Notes: a model not told the origin generated them from the sequence alone. Numbered from the stretch's first letter, positions 34,201-43,051 are shown. The stretch is 64,000 bases of DNA from Hemicentrotus pulcherrimus (GCA_003118195.1 BEXV01001051.1:1-64000), one strand, 5' to 3'. Numbers and translations: made by a program.

Positions 34201-34787
34201 TGTCAAATATGATGCATCTTGAGATGTTTGATATTAACTTTTGTAATTGCATCCACTGTACAGGTGTCCTTCATGAATGGAGCCTACTCCTGTACGGTAC
34301 CCAACCCCATCCAGTCAAGACTCATGAAGGTCCTACACACTGTGAGGAGGGTCAGTTCCTGGTCTCAAACATCACTTCAGATACCGTTATCCATGAATGC
34401 CAGACCTGTCATAATGCCTGTTTGACTTGCTATGGAGCTGACAATGGTCAGTGTGTCCATTGCTCAAAAGACCTTGAGAAAGATGGGAGTTTTTGTTTGA
34501 AAGCATCAGCCAGCTCCTCTCCTCACTTCCATACTAGCTCCTGGTTGGTCATAGGTGGTTGCATCATTATCCTCAGCCTTGCCTTCTTTCTTCTGTTCTT
34601 CATCATCTTTGGTTCGCTTCAGGCTGCTGAGCATGGCTACTGTGTGTGTAGTGGCAAAGACTGGATCAGTAGCAGTGACAGCGATGATTTCAAATATCGT
34701 CAGCTCATGAAGCTTGAAGAGCAGGATGAAGAGGAAGAGGAGACACTACTCTCTGTTGAGAAGAACGGAAAACTGCCACCTTTATGA
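3758..34787 (+). CDS. Furin-type proprotein convertase (PCSK), complete gene, 13 coding positions
   Basis: A serine endoprotease that cuts proproteins after paired basic residues in the trans-Golgi network, cell surface and endosomes. The exons join in frame to 746 residues (human furin has 794). Visible order: signal peptide (about 1-20), prodomain ending SRQKR at 108, catalytic domain with Asp161 (DDG), His202 (HGTRC), oxyanion Asn303 (SGNGG) and Ser376 (GTSAS), a P domain with RGD at 510-512, a short Cys-rich segment (about 599-650), a transmembrane helix (about 666-690) and a 56-residue tail with SSSDSDD and an acidic run. From Asp161 to Ser376 the catalytic residues keep a constant offset of +8 from human furin. 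The short Cys-rich region plus membrane anchor points to furin, though parts of the catalytic domain read like PACE4/PC5. Coding position 5 has two alternative exons. The ATG has A at -3 and G at +4. Confidence 0.93.
3935..4593 (+). other. Convertase intron 1
   Basis: GT-AG intron, AT-rich, with TACATGTA-type palindromes near 4420-4450. I see no further exon in it. Confidence 0.85.
4594..4695 (+). CDS. Convertase exon 2: prodomain with internal cleavage site
   Basis: Residues 60-93, phase 0 at both ends. Contains HHTVKR followed by Ser, the counterpart of the second, pH-triggered prodomain cleavage site of furin (after Arg75; here Arg76). Two adjacent His (71 and 72) precede it. Human furin has a single sensor His at 69 and an Arg six residues before the cut, which this protein lacks. 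Confidence 0.92.
4863..4970. repeat. Short inverted-repeat (foldback) element in intron 2
   Basis: Positions 4877-4899 and 4935-4957 are exact reverse complements over 23 bp (the arm contains CACGAAGTGACGG). The pairing extends outward weakly (CAATTC/GAATTG) and inward (AAAATCG/CGATTTT). Looks like a small MITE or foldback remnant. No flanking duplication was identified. Confidence 0.7.
5257..5373 (+). CDS. Convertase exon 3: prodomain end and primary activation site
   Basis: Residues 94-132, phase 0 at both ends. WFEQQ leads to the autocatalytic activation site RSRQKR, then Asp109, as in furin (RTKR then Asp). The rest, DPQWPIWYL, starts the mature catalytic domain. Confidence 0.93.
5374..6373 (+). 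other. Convertase intron 3
   Basis: GT-AG intron. It contains a copy of a dispersed repeat (5722-5905) that recurs at 10993-11154. The reading frame through that copy is a chance ORF in repeat DNA. Nothing else recognised. Confidence 0.8.
5722..5905 (+). repeat. Dispersed repeat family A, copy 1
   Basis: Starts TGGTCATGCGATTG and ends near ATGGGACTAC. Closely similar to 10993-11154, from which it differs by substitutions and a roughly 20-bp insertion. Both copies are in convertase introns in the same orientation. Family not recognised. Confidence 0.75.
6374..6502 (+). CDS. Convertase exon 4: catalytic aspartate
   Basis: Residues 133-175, phase 0 at both ends. Contains [17 protein letters not shown], with catalytic Asp161 as the first Asp of DDG, and DHPDL, whose Asp corresponds to calcium ligand Asp162 of human furin. 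Acceptor ACAG, donor GTAAGT. Confidence 0.94.
6503..7375 (+). other. Convertase intron 4
   Basis: GT-AG intron ending TATGTGCAG. AT-rich, with no other exon seen. Confidence 0.8.
7376..7452 (+). CDS. Convertase exon 5a (alternative)
   Basis: 77 nt, phase 0 in and phase 2 out, with acceptor TGTGCAG and donor GTGCTT. Encodes residues 176-201, containing ASYDVNG, DPEPRY and NEN. Asp182, Asp187 and Asp189 match the human furin calcium ligands Asp174, Asp179 and Asp181. Glu199 takes the place of the S2-pocket Asp191, and NEN at this point is usual in PC1, PACE4 and PC5. This is the more conventional of the two versions and joins in frame to exon 6. Confidence 0.92.
7453..9081 (+). other. Intron between alternative exons 5a and 5b
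   Basis: Contains a short local duplication (near 7485-7530), a GA microsatellite (about 7590-7612) and AT-rich sequence. Ends TTGGTTAG at exon 5b. No additional exon seen. Confidence 0.75.
9082..9158 (+). CDS. Convertase exon 5b (alternative, mutually exclusive with 5a)
   Basis: 77 nt with the same phases as 5a. Acceptor TTGGTTAG follows a pyrimidine-rich tract and the donor is GTTGGA. Encodes [18 protein letters not shown] and a different end, SIN. It aligns without gaps to 5a and to human furin, with 13 of 26 residues identical to 5a. The calcium Asp residues (182, 187, 189) are kept. Position 199 (human Asp191) is Ile. The intact frame, exact length and conserved ligands argue for a functional alternative exon and not a decayed duplicate. 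Confidence 0.85.
9718..9747. repeat. Terminal hairpin of a dispersed repeat family (TGCCTCCG)
   Basis: ATGCCTCCGCTAC and GTAGCCGGAGGCAT pair around a 3-nt loop with one bulged G. The same CCTCCG...CGGAGG signature starts the tandem repeat at 20391 and occurs in the insertion at 45022-45207, so this looks like a solo terminus of that family. Confidence 0.65.
10993..11154 (+). repeat. Dispersed repeat family A, copy 2
   Basis: Closely matches 5722-5905. It lacks about 20 bp after the ATCATGTAGCAT block. Confidence 0.75.
11681..12051 (+). repeat. Two-copy tandem duplication (about 190 bp)
   Basis: Copies at about 11681-11842 and 11876-12051 share AGTAAATCT, ACATCTGCTGTGT, CTGAGCAAATACAAAA and the end block GAATACTGT. 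They differ by many substitutions and small indels, so the duplication is old or the copies are allelic variants. Confidence 0.75.
12503..13106 (+). repeat. Minisatellite, about 8 units of 71-82 bp
   Basis: Units begin GACCCAGAAGGCTTAGAGTT and end GATGAGTTCATGATTTA. Unit starts are near 12503, 12574, 12645, 12720, 12802, 12877, 12952 and 13028. The first three units form a subtype (TTCTGGCCCTC), the rest another (TTCTTGCTCTC, with an inserted CCTATA). Local expansion in an intron. Confidence 0.92.
16395..16427. repeat. TACATG microsatellite
   Basis: Repeated TGTACA/TACATG hexamers, self-complementary. The same palindrome is scattered widely in the window. Confidence 0.85.
17273..17887. mobile_element. 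Large foldback (inverted-repeat) element
   Basis: The left arm (17273-17538) is the reverse complement of the right arm (17606-17887) at roughly 97% identity, except for about 17 extra bp in the right arm (AGTCCTTTTCAGGACT). The arms enclose a loop of about 67 bp. AACATATCATT occurs at 17231-17241 and again at 17888-17898 and could be a target duplication, though 31 unexplained bp lie between the left copy and the left arm. No protein is encoded; reading frames through the arms are low-complexity. The loop carries a hammerhead-like motif, so a Penelope-like or similar retroelement origin is possible. Confidence 0.8.
17535..17612 (+). ncRNA. Hammerhead-ribozyme-like core (degenerate)
   Basis: CTGAAGA (17575-17581) fits the hammerhead box CUGANGA. 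GGACA/TGTCC (17583-17587 and 17595-17599) would be stem II, and AAAAC follows where active ribozymes have GAAAC. TCGAAGT (17535-17541) pairs with ACGTCGA (17603-17609) with one mismatch, as stem III. Stem I is imperfect: AGGTT/AACCT pair, but not next to the core. Hammerheads are known in Penelope-like elements. I judge this a resemblance and not a demonstrated active ribozyme. Confidence 0.35.
19241..19329 (+). repeat. GA microsatellite, poly-G and assembly gap
   Basis: (GA)n grades into a long G run, then 13 N at 19305-19317, then more G. Sequencing through G homopolymers probably failed here. Confidence 0.9.
20391..21140 (+). repeat. Tandem repeat of about 148 bp, 5 units, with DR1 motifs
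   Basis: Begins with the hairpin CCTCCG...CGGAGG, then repeats a unit containing GTGAT(T/C)GC, GATGGATTCCTG, CATGTATGTA, GAGCCAATGAATTG and AAAGGTCAAAGGTCACA. The motif AGGTCAAAGGTCA occurs at 20572, 20717 and 20864, and the variant AGTTCAAAGGTCA at 21016. The array stops at an N (21141), so its true length is uncertain. An inverted fragment of the same family lies at 45022-45207. Confidence 0.85.
21262..21420. repeat. A/T homopolymer and TTTA/TTAA low-complexity block
   Basis: Poly-A runs, (TTTA)n and TTAATTAATT. Simple sequence only. Confidence 0.9.
21987..22075 (+). CDS. Convertase exon 6: catalytic histidine
   Basis: 89 nt, entered with 1 nt completing Arg201 and leaving with 1 nt of Gly231. 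HGTRCAGEV gives catalytic His202. [17 protein letters not shown] follows; the NAGIG region corresponds to the first calcium-site loop of furin. It accepts either exon 5a or 5b in frame. Confidence 0.95.
22678..24795 (+). mobile_element. Non-LTR retrotransposon reverse transcriptase, 5' truncated, ORF open
   Basis: A 705-codon open frame. The first ~30 residues look like flanking DNA, so the element probably begins near 22770. Reverse-transcriptase motifs are intact: [11 protein letters not shown] (Asp355), [15 protein letters not shown] (about 412-426) and the catalytic YADD (454-457). The C-terminus carries [22 protein letters not shown] and GRPRK, features I associate with RTE-type endonuclease/reverse-transcriptase proteins; clade assignment is tentative. 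The expected upstream apurinic-type endonuclease is not visible, so the copy is unlikely to be autonomous. It sits in the same orientation as the host gene, with the 3' end near 24800-24900. The long undamaged frame suggests a fairly recent insertion. Confidence 0.88.
26239..26383 (+). repeat. 22-23-bp tandem repeat with CCCTAACCC core
   Basis: About 6.5 units of CATCTGTAACCCCCACCCTAA with small variants. The core resembles the telomeric CCCTAA repeat but is embedded in a longer unit. Confidence 0.9.
26397..26431 (+). repeat. 11-bp tandem repeat
   Basis: About three copies of CTGATAGCTCC directly following the previous array. Confidence 0.85.
27198..27370 (+). CDS. Convertase exon 7: substrate-pocket segment
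   Basis: 173 nt, completing Gly231 and ending phase 0 at residue 288. Contains [27 protein letters not shown] and TVDGPG. Asp266 corresponds to furin Asp258, which lines S1 and the second calcium site; Glu244 corresponds to furin Glu236. NGT near the end is a potential N-glycosylation site. Donor GTAGGT. Confidence 0.95.
29269..29769 (+). repeat. Duplicated block with broken exon 8 fragments
   Basis: 29269-29627 parallels 29771-30390. Copy 1 of the acceptor plus 18 exon bases is at about 29531-29627. Copy 2 (29628-29739) has 34 exon bases with one C-to-T change (Arg to Trp). Copy 3 (29740-29769) has only the acceptor and GG before the N. Copy 2 could be read as a 33-nt in-frame microexon (29706-29738) because GTAAAC follows. 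More probably the block is tangled haplotypes or assembly error. Confidence 0.75.
29771..29865 (+). repeat. 95-bp exact duplicate of 29269-29363
   Basis: Starts immediately after the N at 29770 and is identical to 29269-29363 over 95 bp. It is then followed by sequence absent from the first copy. Confidence 0.9.
29866..30130 (+). mobile_element. Insertion of about 265 bp present in only one duplicate
   Basis: Absent from the parallel stretch at 29364. It ends in ATT/AGT trinucleotide repeats (CTATTATTATTAGTAGTA), a tail typical of some LINE or SINE insertions, and has GCGCTCTACAAGTTTAC just before the tail. A presence/absence difference between near-identical copies fits a polymorphic retroposon. 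Family not recognised. Confidence 0.5.
30370..30582 (+). CDS. Convertase exon 8: oxyanion asparagine
   Basis: 213 nt, residues 289-359, phase 0 at both ends. [14 protein letters not shown] gives oxyanion-hole Asn303. [18 protein letters not shown] and LATTYSSG are diagnostic of the furin-like convertase catalytic domain. Confidence 0.95.
30583..31627 (+). other. Convertase intron 8
   Basis: GT-AG intron with a CCCACC microsatellite near its end. No exon seen. The reading frame at 30627-30833 has no family resemblance. Confidence 0.8.
31628..31728 (+). CDS. Convertase exon 9: catalytic serine
   Basis: 101 nt, residues 360-392 plus two bases of Asn393. MTTDLRKKC and [13 protein letters not shown] place the nucleophile at Ser376, aligned with Ser368 of human furin. 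Donor GTAAG. Confidence 0.95.
31729..32433 (+). other. Convertase intron 9
   Basis: Contains two copies of the 10-bp palindrome TGACCGGTCA about 25 bp apart (about 32244-32277). No exon seen. Confidence 0.75.
32434..32537 (+). CDS. Convertase exon 10: end of catalytic domain
   Basis: 104 nt, from the last base of Asn393 to the first base of Val428. Contains [16 protein letters not shown] and [11 protein letters not shown], as in furin and PACE4. Confidence 0.95.
32964..33084 (+). CDS. Convertase exon 11: catalytic to P-domain junction
   Basis: 121 nt, residues 428-467 plus two bases of Gln468. [15 protein letters not shown] ends the catalytic domain and [11 protein letters not shown] begins the P domain. 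NWT is a possible N-glycosylation site. Short introns of about 0.3-0.5 kb flank it (32538-32963 and 33085-33616); I see nothing in them beyond a TA microsatellite near 32605. Confidence 0.94.
33617..33930 (+). CDS. Convertase exon 12: P domain
   Basis: 314 nt, residues 468-572 and one base of Gly573. The P domain stabilises the protease fold. Contains [22 protein letters not shown] (RGD at 510-512, conserved in furin), [20 protein letters not shown] and GEWTLEI. Intron 12 (33931-34263) is short and unremarkable. Confidence 0.95.
34264..34787 (+). CDS. Convertase exon 13: P-domain end, Cys-rich segment, membrane anchor, tail
   Basis: 524 nt, residues 573-746 and stop [13 protein letters not shown] closes the P domain. 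Eight cysteines spaced [16 protein letters not shown] and C form little more than one furin-type Cys-rich unit, where PC5 and PACE4 carry several. A hydrophobic stretch of about 25 residues (666-690) is the membrane anchor. The tail begins with a Cys pair (CVC) and has SSSDSDD, a possible casein kinase 2 site, then YRQLMKL, an acidic run and LL, all plausible TGN/endosome sorting signals as in furin. NITS is a possible glycosylation site. Confidence 0.94.
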
Positions 34788-35035
34788 AGCAAGACATTTC
34801 TCTAACAATTTCACCCCCCTTTGTATAATTTTCAATCTATTTCTGTAAGTTACTACTATACTATTGAAATTTAAGATATATTTTCTTATAATGAGAATTA
34901 CATTTAGTGACATCTGTGTGAATGTTAGTTATTCCATATGTATTGATAAATCTTTTCTTTGATTAATACCCCAGCCACATCCCCAGACCAACTCCTAACC
35001 AACTGATAAACTATGAAATATCTGCCTTTTGGGGT

Positions 35036-35041
35036 AATAAA
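35036..35041 (+). terminator. Candidate poly(A) signal of the convertase gene
   Basis: AATAAA about 250 bp after the stop codon. The region is AT-rich and further AATAAA/ATTAAA motifs occur downstream, so the real 3' end is not determined. Confidence 0.3.
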
Positions 35042-36991
35042 ATTTAACATAAATCTGTTGTCTGCATGGTGTTTGAATTGTTGATGTGATTGGGGTATAA
35101 TGCTCAAGCATGAATCTTTTGTACTATTTGTGTATCTTTATAAGCCTGAATGTATAATCCACAAAATGATCGGAGAGCTTTTCTCTAATTTTCTTTTTCT
35201 TTGTCACTAGTTCCTATGCTTTTTTTTTTGAATGCCGGTTGTTACTTTTCTTGGGTTGCATGTTGAGATCCTGTGTGACCCTAGATGATATCGGTCTCCA
35301 CAGCCTCCATTCTTTGTCTTTTCTCCTTTCTTATTTTTCTCAGTTTAAACTTGTATGTATTGGGATACATTGCCTAGTTACCAAAGCTTTTAATTACAGA
35401 TATAAGGTAATTATATTTCTGTTTTATGTGAGAGGTTTGGTGTGTACGATGTAAACCGCAGTTGAAATGTATGTTTTACCAGAAGTGTCTTACTTTGTAT
35501 TGGTATAACACATTATTAATGAATGTCTTTGATTAATCTTTGTTAGTCAGACATAAGTTTTGTTCAGTTCTGTGGGAGATTTTATATCAACATTGTTGCT
35601 TCCTTCTGTAAATCTTTTATTAAACTTGGAATGTGTGATTTACCTCTTGCTCGTTCAAGCATCATTATACAACAACGAAACAAATTAGTTCTTAAAACAT
35701 GAAACAGCAAATAAACCTGCACAGGTTCATCATCACCTCAAAACCTCCGCAAAGTCATCCAAATTTAGTTTGTATTTTTGGATATTTTCTGACAGCAAAA
35801 ATCTGAAGATGGCGTAGATAGATTAACACTTGTATCACCCAACTTAGATGGCATACTACAACCATCCAATTATCAATCAATGTTATCTATTTAGAAGTGG
35901 TCAGCTTCTGACAAAACCATCATAAGTCTAAGTTAGCCTAAGATACGTTTCATATGATGTCACCGTGTTTGGAGTCTCTTGATGATTTTAAGAGAGGTTG
36001 CCATGTTACAAGCTCTCCTACAGCTTGTTAATGTCCAGGTATATGTATGTATATAGTAGTATGTTATGAAGAATCTGCCTGCATTAAAACCAATGGATGC
36101 TCTCAAAAAAGAGATTTGCTCATAGTGACACCAATTCTGTTTTGCATTTCCATATCTTATTGAAATAAGTAGGAACGTAAAGATTGTGGTATGTTAACAT
36201 CAAGAGACTGATGTGGAGAGAAATATATGCAAATTAATTTGAAGCCAGAGAGGAATTGAATAGAAAGAATGTATAATTTAGAACGATCCTCTTTATGTCA
36301 TGTTGTTAAAGCTTTATAGAATGATTTACAATTTGCTTATTTTGATTGAAAAGTATTTTTCATGTTATATAGCTAGAGATATATTATTTATCCTTACTGC
36401 CTGTGATTTGATGTTTTCTGAACTACTAAAGGAGTGGTTCATGTAATGGAAGAGAAAATCATCAGGCAAAGAAAAAAAAAGAGTACATTTTTATCAATTC
36501 TACATGTATGTCCTGTGAAACTAGATTTCGGGACAAGAAGTTGAAGGAAGGAAAAAAAAAAAGAGTTTGAATATATAGAATAATTTTTAGATAAACGTTC
36601 TTATGTAAAGTATACTTCATCAAAAGAGTAGTGTTTGGAGAAAAAAGGGGTAGGGGAGTTTCAAGAAGTCACCATTTTTGGTTTGTTAATATTAGAGGTT
36701 TACTCAGATAAATAGATATCAAATTTATTTTCGTTACTTTCAATTTTACATAAACCTCCTAGTGGAGCAGTTTAATTTACAAAAATAAATTGTTTATCAT
36801 ATTTTGCATGTACTTATGGAAACTAATTTGTTGATGATAAATGAAAAGAAAAAGGAGAAACACGCTTAACTGTAATTAATAAACATTTGTACAGCCATGA
36901 TGAAAGAAAGGAATACAGTAGAAATGGTTTGCCTTATTTTCATTTTAGCATGCTTGTATTAACATGTACCATGGAAACCAGTACTTATTAG

Positions 36992-37558
36992 TAAAGGGAT
37001 AGTTGAGTTCTTGTTTAAGGCTGCAAATGCCTTCAAAGTACATGTTTATTGCTCTTATTTTTACTTATGACTTTTCTTGTGCCCTTTTAGGACCTAAAAT
37101 TGCTATGAAGGTAATTTTAGAACCCAATATGTGTGAAATTTAGATTGAATACAATCATACCAATATACTGAGCTCCACTTTACAAAAATATGCTGACCAG
37201 TAATTAATTGATTAATTAATTAATTAATGGTAACAATACACGGGGCTGGTTGTGCGTATTATATAACCAACACGAAAAAGCCAACATTGGCAATGGCTGG
37301 AATAAAACGTATTAGGTTCTTTCTTGTTTTTTCAAAGGCTGCTTCAAAATTATAGAACATTTTTGGGGCTCCACAAATATTATAAATGGTTATGTTTATG
37401 GATATTTCAACCGTCTCTGAACCAATTTTGATCAAATAGATGATTTTGTCACTCAAATTGTATGTTCTTTCGAATTTGATACTCGGTTTTTCATTATCTC
37501 ACACAAAGAAAATAATGTCATGTAGCGCCCTCTGCAACAAAACTTAACTATCCCTTTA
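36992..37558. mobile_element. MITE-like DNA element with AAAGGGATAGTT inverted ends
   Basis: The left end TAAAGGGATAGTTGAGTT matches the reverse complement of the right end (AACTTAACTATCCCTTTA) with one or two differences. The body is about 567 bp and encodes no transposase, so a non-autonomous DNA transposon is inferred. A TAATTAATT run and TGTAGCGCCCTCTGC lie inside. Confidence 0.65.
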
Positions 37559-39502
37559 AGTTATTTTTCTACATGTGCGTGTTCTACACTTGATCATCTA
37601 AATACTGTATAATTAAACAATGTAAAGATATTGTGATAATAAATCCTTAGTTAAACTAAAAATGATTTGATTCATATTCAAAGAACCTTGGTGGAAATGA
37701 AAGCATTTCTGTTTTAAAATAAATCTAAAAACTATATATATATTTTTTTTTTTTTTAATTGGGAGCCCTGTTTGAGCAGTAATTTGACATTTTTCCCTTG
37801 AATGCTTTAGAGATTACGAAAGGGCTTCAGATCTCTCAATTACTCAAACATAAGCAGCCGTAGGCTTGATGTATGTACAACTTCCTGCTTGTAAATCCTT
37901 TTATATTATCCATATCTAAGGAAGGATTTTAGTATTGGAATGTTGTTGACTAATTATGGAGCTGTATGCCTTAATCTGCATATCTAATATTATATGTGTC
38001 CATTGCATCCATGTATTGTACATTCAAAAAGAGCTATTGACAAGGCGTCATGTTTTAGTACTGCTCTGCATATCTGATGAAGCAGGACATTGATACAAAA
38101 CTATGGTTAGTGTGACCTGTCAAAGGACCAAGCTCTAAATGTGTATTAATTGAATGATACTGACGAACAAATGTTGTGAAAGTACACATAGATCAGAACA
38201 TTGTGTTAGTAGATATTAAAGCCTACTTTGATTTATTAATTTTCATTTGATTTATCCGATTAAAGTATCAATGTTTTGTAATATGTTGGTGTATTTTAAT
38301 CGTATTTTAAATATGGCCTGTTTTATAGAGAAAATTAAAAATTAAAGTCATAATGAAATGAAATAATTTTGTGAATAAAACTAAGTCAAACAAAACATAT
38401 GAACACCAACTATTGAAGAGCAACAAGATTTAAAGAAAGACCATGCCTCATTTATTTTGATACAATAGCAGTGCAGCGTCAATCAATTAAATATTTGTCA
38501 ATCTTAATTTACCATAAATAAATACTAACCTTGACCAAGAACTAGATATAATCAGACCTTACACATAGATGTGATATCATAAAAACAATATATACAGAGA
38601 GAAAGTTCTTGTTCATGATCTAGATTTTTCGTAAAAATCATCATATACATGTAGAACAAAATGCATGCAATACACATTGGAATGGAATGAGAAAGGAATG
38701 TTCGAAAGTCCTTGATTTTCTTATGAATGACAAAACTTTGTTATCAACCTTTCACATGTTTCAGCTCTGTACATAATAATGATTAGAACAAACACCAATC
38801 TCATTTACAAAACTGTGATTTTAAGTTCTGCCTGCCAAGCACTTTATCTTTCAAGACTTTATACAAATGAAATGTTTGATGGCACATACAAGTCAACAGC
38901 ACAATTGCCTTAACATTGTTTTATTAATTTAAAATTTGAAACTCATGTATGCTGAATCCACATTATGATTTTTCAGTTATTTTCATTATTTGATCAAATA
39001 TTTGTTACATTTTTACTTTCTGAACATAAGGTAGGTTTTGTAAATGTAGCTTACGAAGCTTCGATGGAACATGCAAACATTTCTTAGTTCAGCCTCCTAT
39101 GATAAAAAGCTAAATATAAGCACACAAATCCGAGTAAAAAAATGGCTACTTACATTTATTGGTACATATATTGATTGCTACTCTACTATCCTGTACATGT
39201 AGCACTGAGACTCCAAACAATTTGTACATAATTGATTATAAACCTAAAACATACAAATTAAATACATCATTATCTTTTATATTCTTCTTGAAGTAGATAC
39301 AATATACACAAAGATTGCACTTGTAAATGAACTTAATTATAAATATTGTAAATTTCATCAAACATTTAGCATATATGAAATTCTTTAAAACATTCTTTCA
39401 AATATATAATGCATCACAACTAAGTGCAGCACACTTCGTAGTATAAGAAATGTCAAAGGTCGTTTTCAAATAACAGGTTTTGTATGTATATATTTGTATA
39501 TA

Positions 39503-39555
39503 TATATAATTATATTCATATATAATTATATTCATATATAATTATATTCATATAT
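39503..39555 (+). repeat. 16-bp AT-rich tandem repeat
   Basis: Three copies of ATATAATTATATTCAT. Confidence 0.9.
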
Positions 39556-42500
39556 ATTTCATTCAGTAGATTTCCTTTTCTTTTTGGTAGGCACACATTT
39601 GATGACCCTCATTGCAAGAAAAAATGTGTAAGTAAATTACAAATGTAAAGTAAAATCTTGGATAAAATAGTATCCTTACACAAGTACATGAACACATGTA
39701 GGGATTTCTAATGCAATACAATGTTAGATTAAAACAAATTTCATGATAAAATTAAATAAAACATGTACTCACAAGAATTATGACATGGATAAATGACTAA
39801 TAAAATTTCTGATGCTTAACCCCCTCTCCAGCACGAAAAAAAAACAGACATGTAAAACAATAAGAAGTAAATTGCATGAAAGGTTAGTACTATCTCACAC
39901 ATGGTGTAAATGCTGTACAGAAAAGTGCAATAAAAGATGAAAGTGGTGATGGAGCTCAGACCAATTTGAGAAACAAGTATTTGGGTTTCTAATTAAGAAT
40001 TCTGAATTCAACATGATACAAAGTGATGATAAACCTGATATACAGAAGATTTTTAAAAATAATTACGAACAAGGTAAGATAAAATCATTAAATAGATGTT
40101 TACATGTAAAGCTGAATAAACTTTGGATGAAATTAACAAGTCACAAACACAAGTTATTTTTATCATGTTGGTAAGCTCGTTTTAACCTTTAAAGACAAAC
40201 AAAAATAACAAAAAAAATATAGGTTTAAAATATATTTAAGTCCTCAAATGCAGTGAAACTGTTATAGAGTCTCCTTCAATATATCTACATGTATCTACAA
40301 AAGATTATTATGAAACTTGCATATAGATTTATTTAATTAAATTATAAACCAATGAAATTAAACACATTTCAGCAATCAAAGTTTCAATTATTCCACTACT
40401 CTGGTACGTTGAACACCTCTATATATTATTTACATAATCTTGCATCAGAGTGTTAATACAGATTGACAATTGATCTTTGCATTTCCAACCTTGTAAGGTG
40501 AAAGCAAAATTTGATCAATAAACGAAAATCAAATTTAAAGAACTTGGAACAGAAAACAGAAAACATTTAAAGTGGAAGAAGAATGATAAACCAATAACTG
40601 AAATGTTTAGGAAACGTGGAGGTATAATTGATTAATGGAAGGTGAACAGCTGAATGGCAAAGGAACAAACATTCTGTAGATAATATTTCAATTCAATTCA
40701 ATTCCTCTATATACAGAACAAGAACCTATATCAACAAAGGTAGTCCAAAGCTACACCATGATCTAAACTAATAATTTACTACAGGACCTAGCTGTACAGG
40801 CCCAAAAGAAAGAAAAAAGGGGGATTTCTTCTTATATTTGAAATGTACTGGCTAAGCAAATAAGAAAATACAAACATGTTATGTTCTCTGTTTCAGCTGT
40901 ATAGTGACAATTTTTTTAATTCTAAAATTAATTTTCATCAATTTGGCTGCCCATATCAAATCAATTGTTTAGAAAACAGTTAAGATTTAAACCATCTTTG
41001 TAATCTCAGGTAAGTGGGTATACATAATTGTTCATGTTCCAGGAAGAAAAGGAAATAAGTATCAAATGAATTATTCTCACAACTTATAAAAAACAAAAAA
41101 ACAAAACAGACAGCATGAAAATAGGAGTAACTCTAATTACAAATATTATTTAAAAGGTATCAAAATCAAATACTGACAGAAGAATACTGACTGTAAATTA
41201 TGTACCAGTAGATAAGTACTTTTTTTGTTTGTTTAGAGAAGAGCATTACAAAATAGTCAGCACACGATGCTTGTACATTTCCTATCATACATGTTTAACT
41301 CTTTGATGAGCTTCTACTTCACGTAATTGCGAATACAGACATTTCTTACAGTTTCATCTCTTGTTACTTCATGGACTGAACATTTATTGGTTATCCTTTA
41401 GATATATGTAAGTGGACCAAGCAAAACATTGGTAACCTCACTTCTTATGATCCAACTATGACTATAGATTTTGAAAGAAATATCTGTAGATACTTGTACT
41501 GAGAAGTGGTGTTGTTGAGAGTAGATATTTGACCACACCATACAGTAAGAGTTATATTAAACCAAAGCAGGTATAAGAATAGGCCTATTGTCTTGTTTTC
41601 TCCTCATACATTTCAGCCTGACATTCAAATAGAAATCACTTGATTTTATTTCAGTTTTTAATTATCTCTATTATTAATACCACATGAAAAAAGTGAAGTA
41701 TAAATAGAGGCTTGATCAAGTGTACATTTGTAAAATGGCTTTAATTTTTTGAAAGAATGAAATTTGTTTGTGTAATTCACATTTCTAGCAAGGACGATAA
41801 TGTTGATGTTCTCATTGACAGCAGGGTAAACAGACATGCAAGTAGCTATCATAGTTTTATCATATTTATGAATATATTTGTTCAAACATAATGTTAAGTG
41901 CTGAAACTTCTCTTTCATAATTGATTTTTAATGCACTGTTTGATCATCACTAAATTGTTATTAACATAAGTACCATTCCATGGCTGATCACTCTATTCAA
42001 GTGATCAATGCCACAAACAGTTTGATGAGATTGTAAGCCTCAAATAGAAACAACATGGCAAAGCCACCTTCACTAGGGAGAAGCAGCAAAGGAAAAACTA
42101 TTCAACATTAAATTTATAGAAAGACAAGTGCCCAAATGTTAACTTCAGTTTTAAGATACAGCAATATGTTAATTGTACTACTTAAAGAGGTTTATTTTCG
42201 GTGATATCTCTCATCTCGTGGGAACAATGGGCATAAGTAATGCATAGTATGTGAAGGGTAGATATCAGCATTGTTCATACACACACTACAAAGCATTTCA
42301 TGTAATTTATTAACCAAGATCTATCTTTACTTATATTACTCAACAATACTAATACAGTACATTTTTTCATTAAAATCCTACACCTTTTCTCATCTAAGTG
42401 GTATATTTAAGACAAGTATAATTATTTTGCAATCATAATGCAATTATTTCATTTTTTAAAGAAATATACTGTCCAAAGACTTTGCAGTTTTTATTGAACC

Positions 42501-43051
42501 ATCATTTTGCTCTTGCGTGATTTTCCAATTTTATGTTTCATCACTTTCTTAGTGATACGCCAATCTATCCATCCACCAGCTCCACATGGGAATCTAAAGC
42601 ACTTGTTCGTGAAAATGGACCTAAGCAATGATGAAACATAACATTACTCTTCAGCTTCCAAACTGATCTTTATTATCCGTGTTCTGCAAATCCTTTGTTA
42701 GTTCAGGATTGGTTACTAGAATGTTTAAGTAGTGAAATCACTACCCCCTTATCTCTAATCCTTGCCTTAGTCTGAACCCCCCAGACCCACTCATTATAAA
42801 CAGTGTGAGTGAATTTATTATTAAAATTCAACCATTTTTGCAACTCTACCTAAATATTTCTCACCCCTGCTAAACTGTACACCAAATTTTCTGAGAGTTA
42901 ATTCAGCAAATTTCTCTTTAAACTCAGCAACTATACACAAGTCTATCCCAATGTTTTCTTCCCTGCATTCCAACCACACAATATAAACAGGTGTTAGCTA
43001 CTGAATTCCTTTGAGATTCCAAACTATTGTATGCAATGCGTTTCCACCCTG

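Larger units (their letters stand above)
34788..43051. other. Intergenic region between convergent genes, including 3' UTRs
   Basis: AT-rich with no protein-coding gene recognised on either strand. The first few hundred bases should be convertase 3' UTR (possible poly(A) signal AATAAA at 35036). The right end should be RASGRF 3' UTR. It contains a TIR element (36992-37558) and a 16-bp AT repeat (39503-39555). Longer spaced-out reading frames look random. Confidence 0.7.

Noticed and set aside
34152..34263. Upstream extension of the last convertase exon frame
   Set aside because: It is intron: an acceptor CTGTACAG ends at 34263 and the P-domain sequence only continues from 34264.
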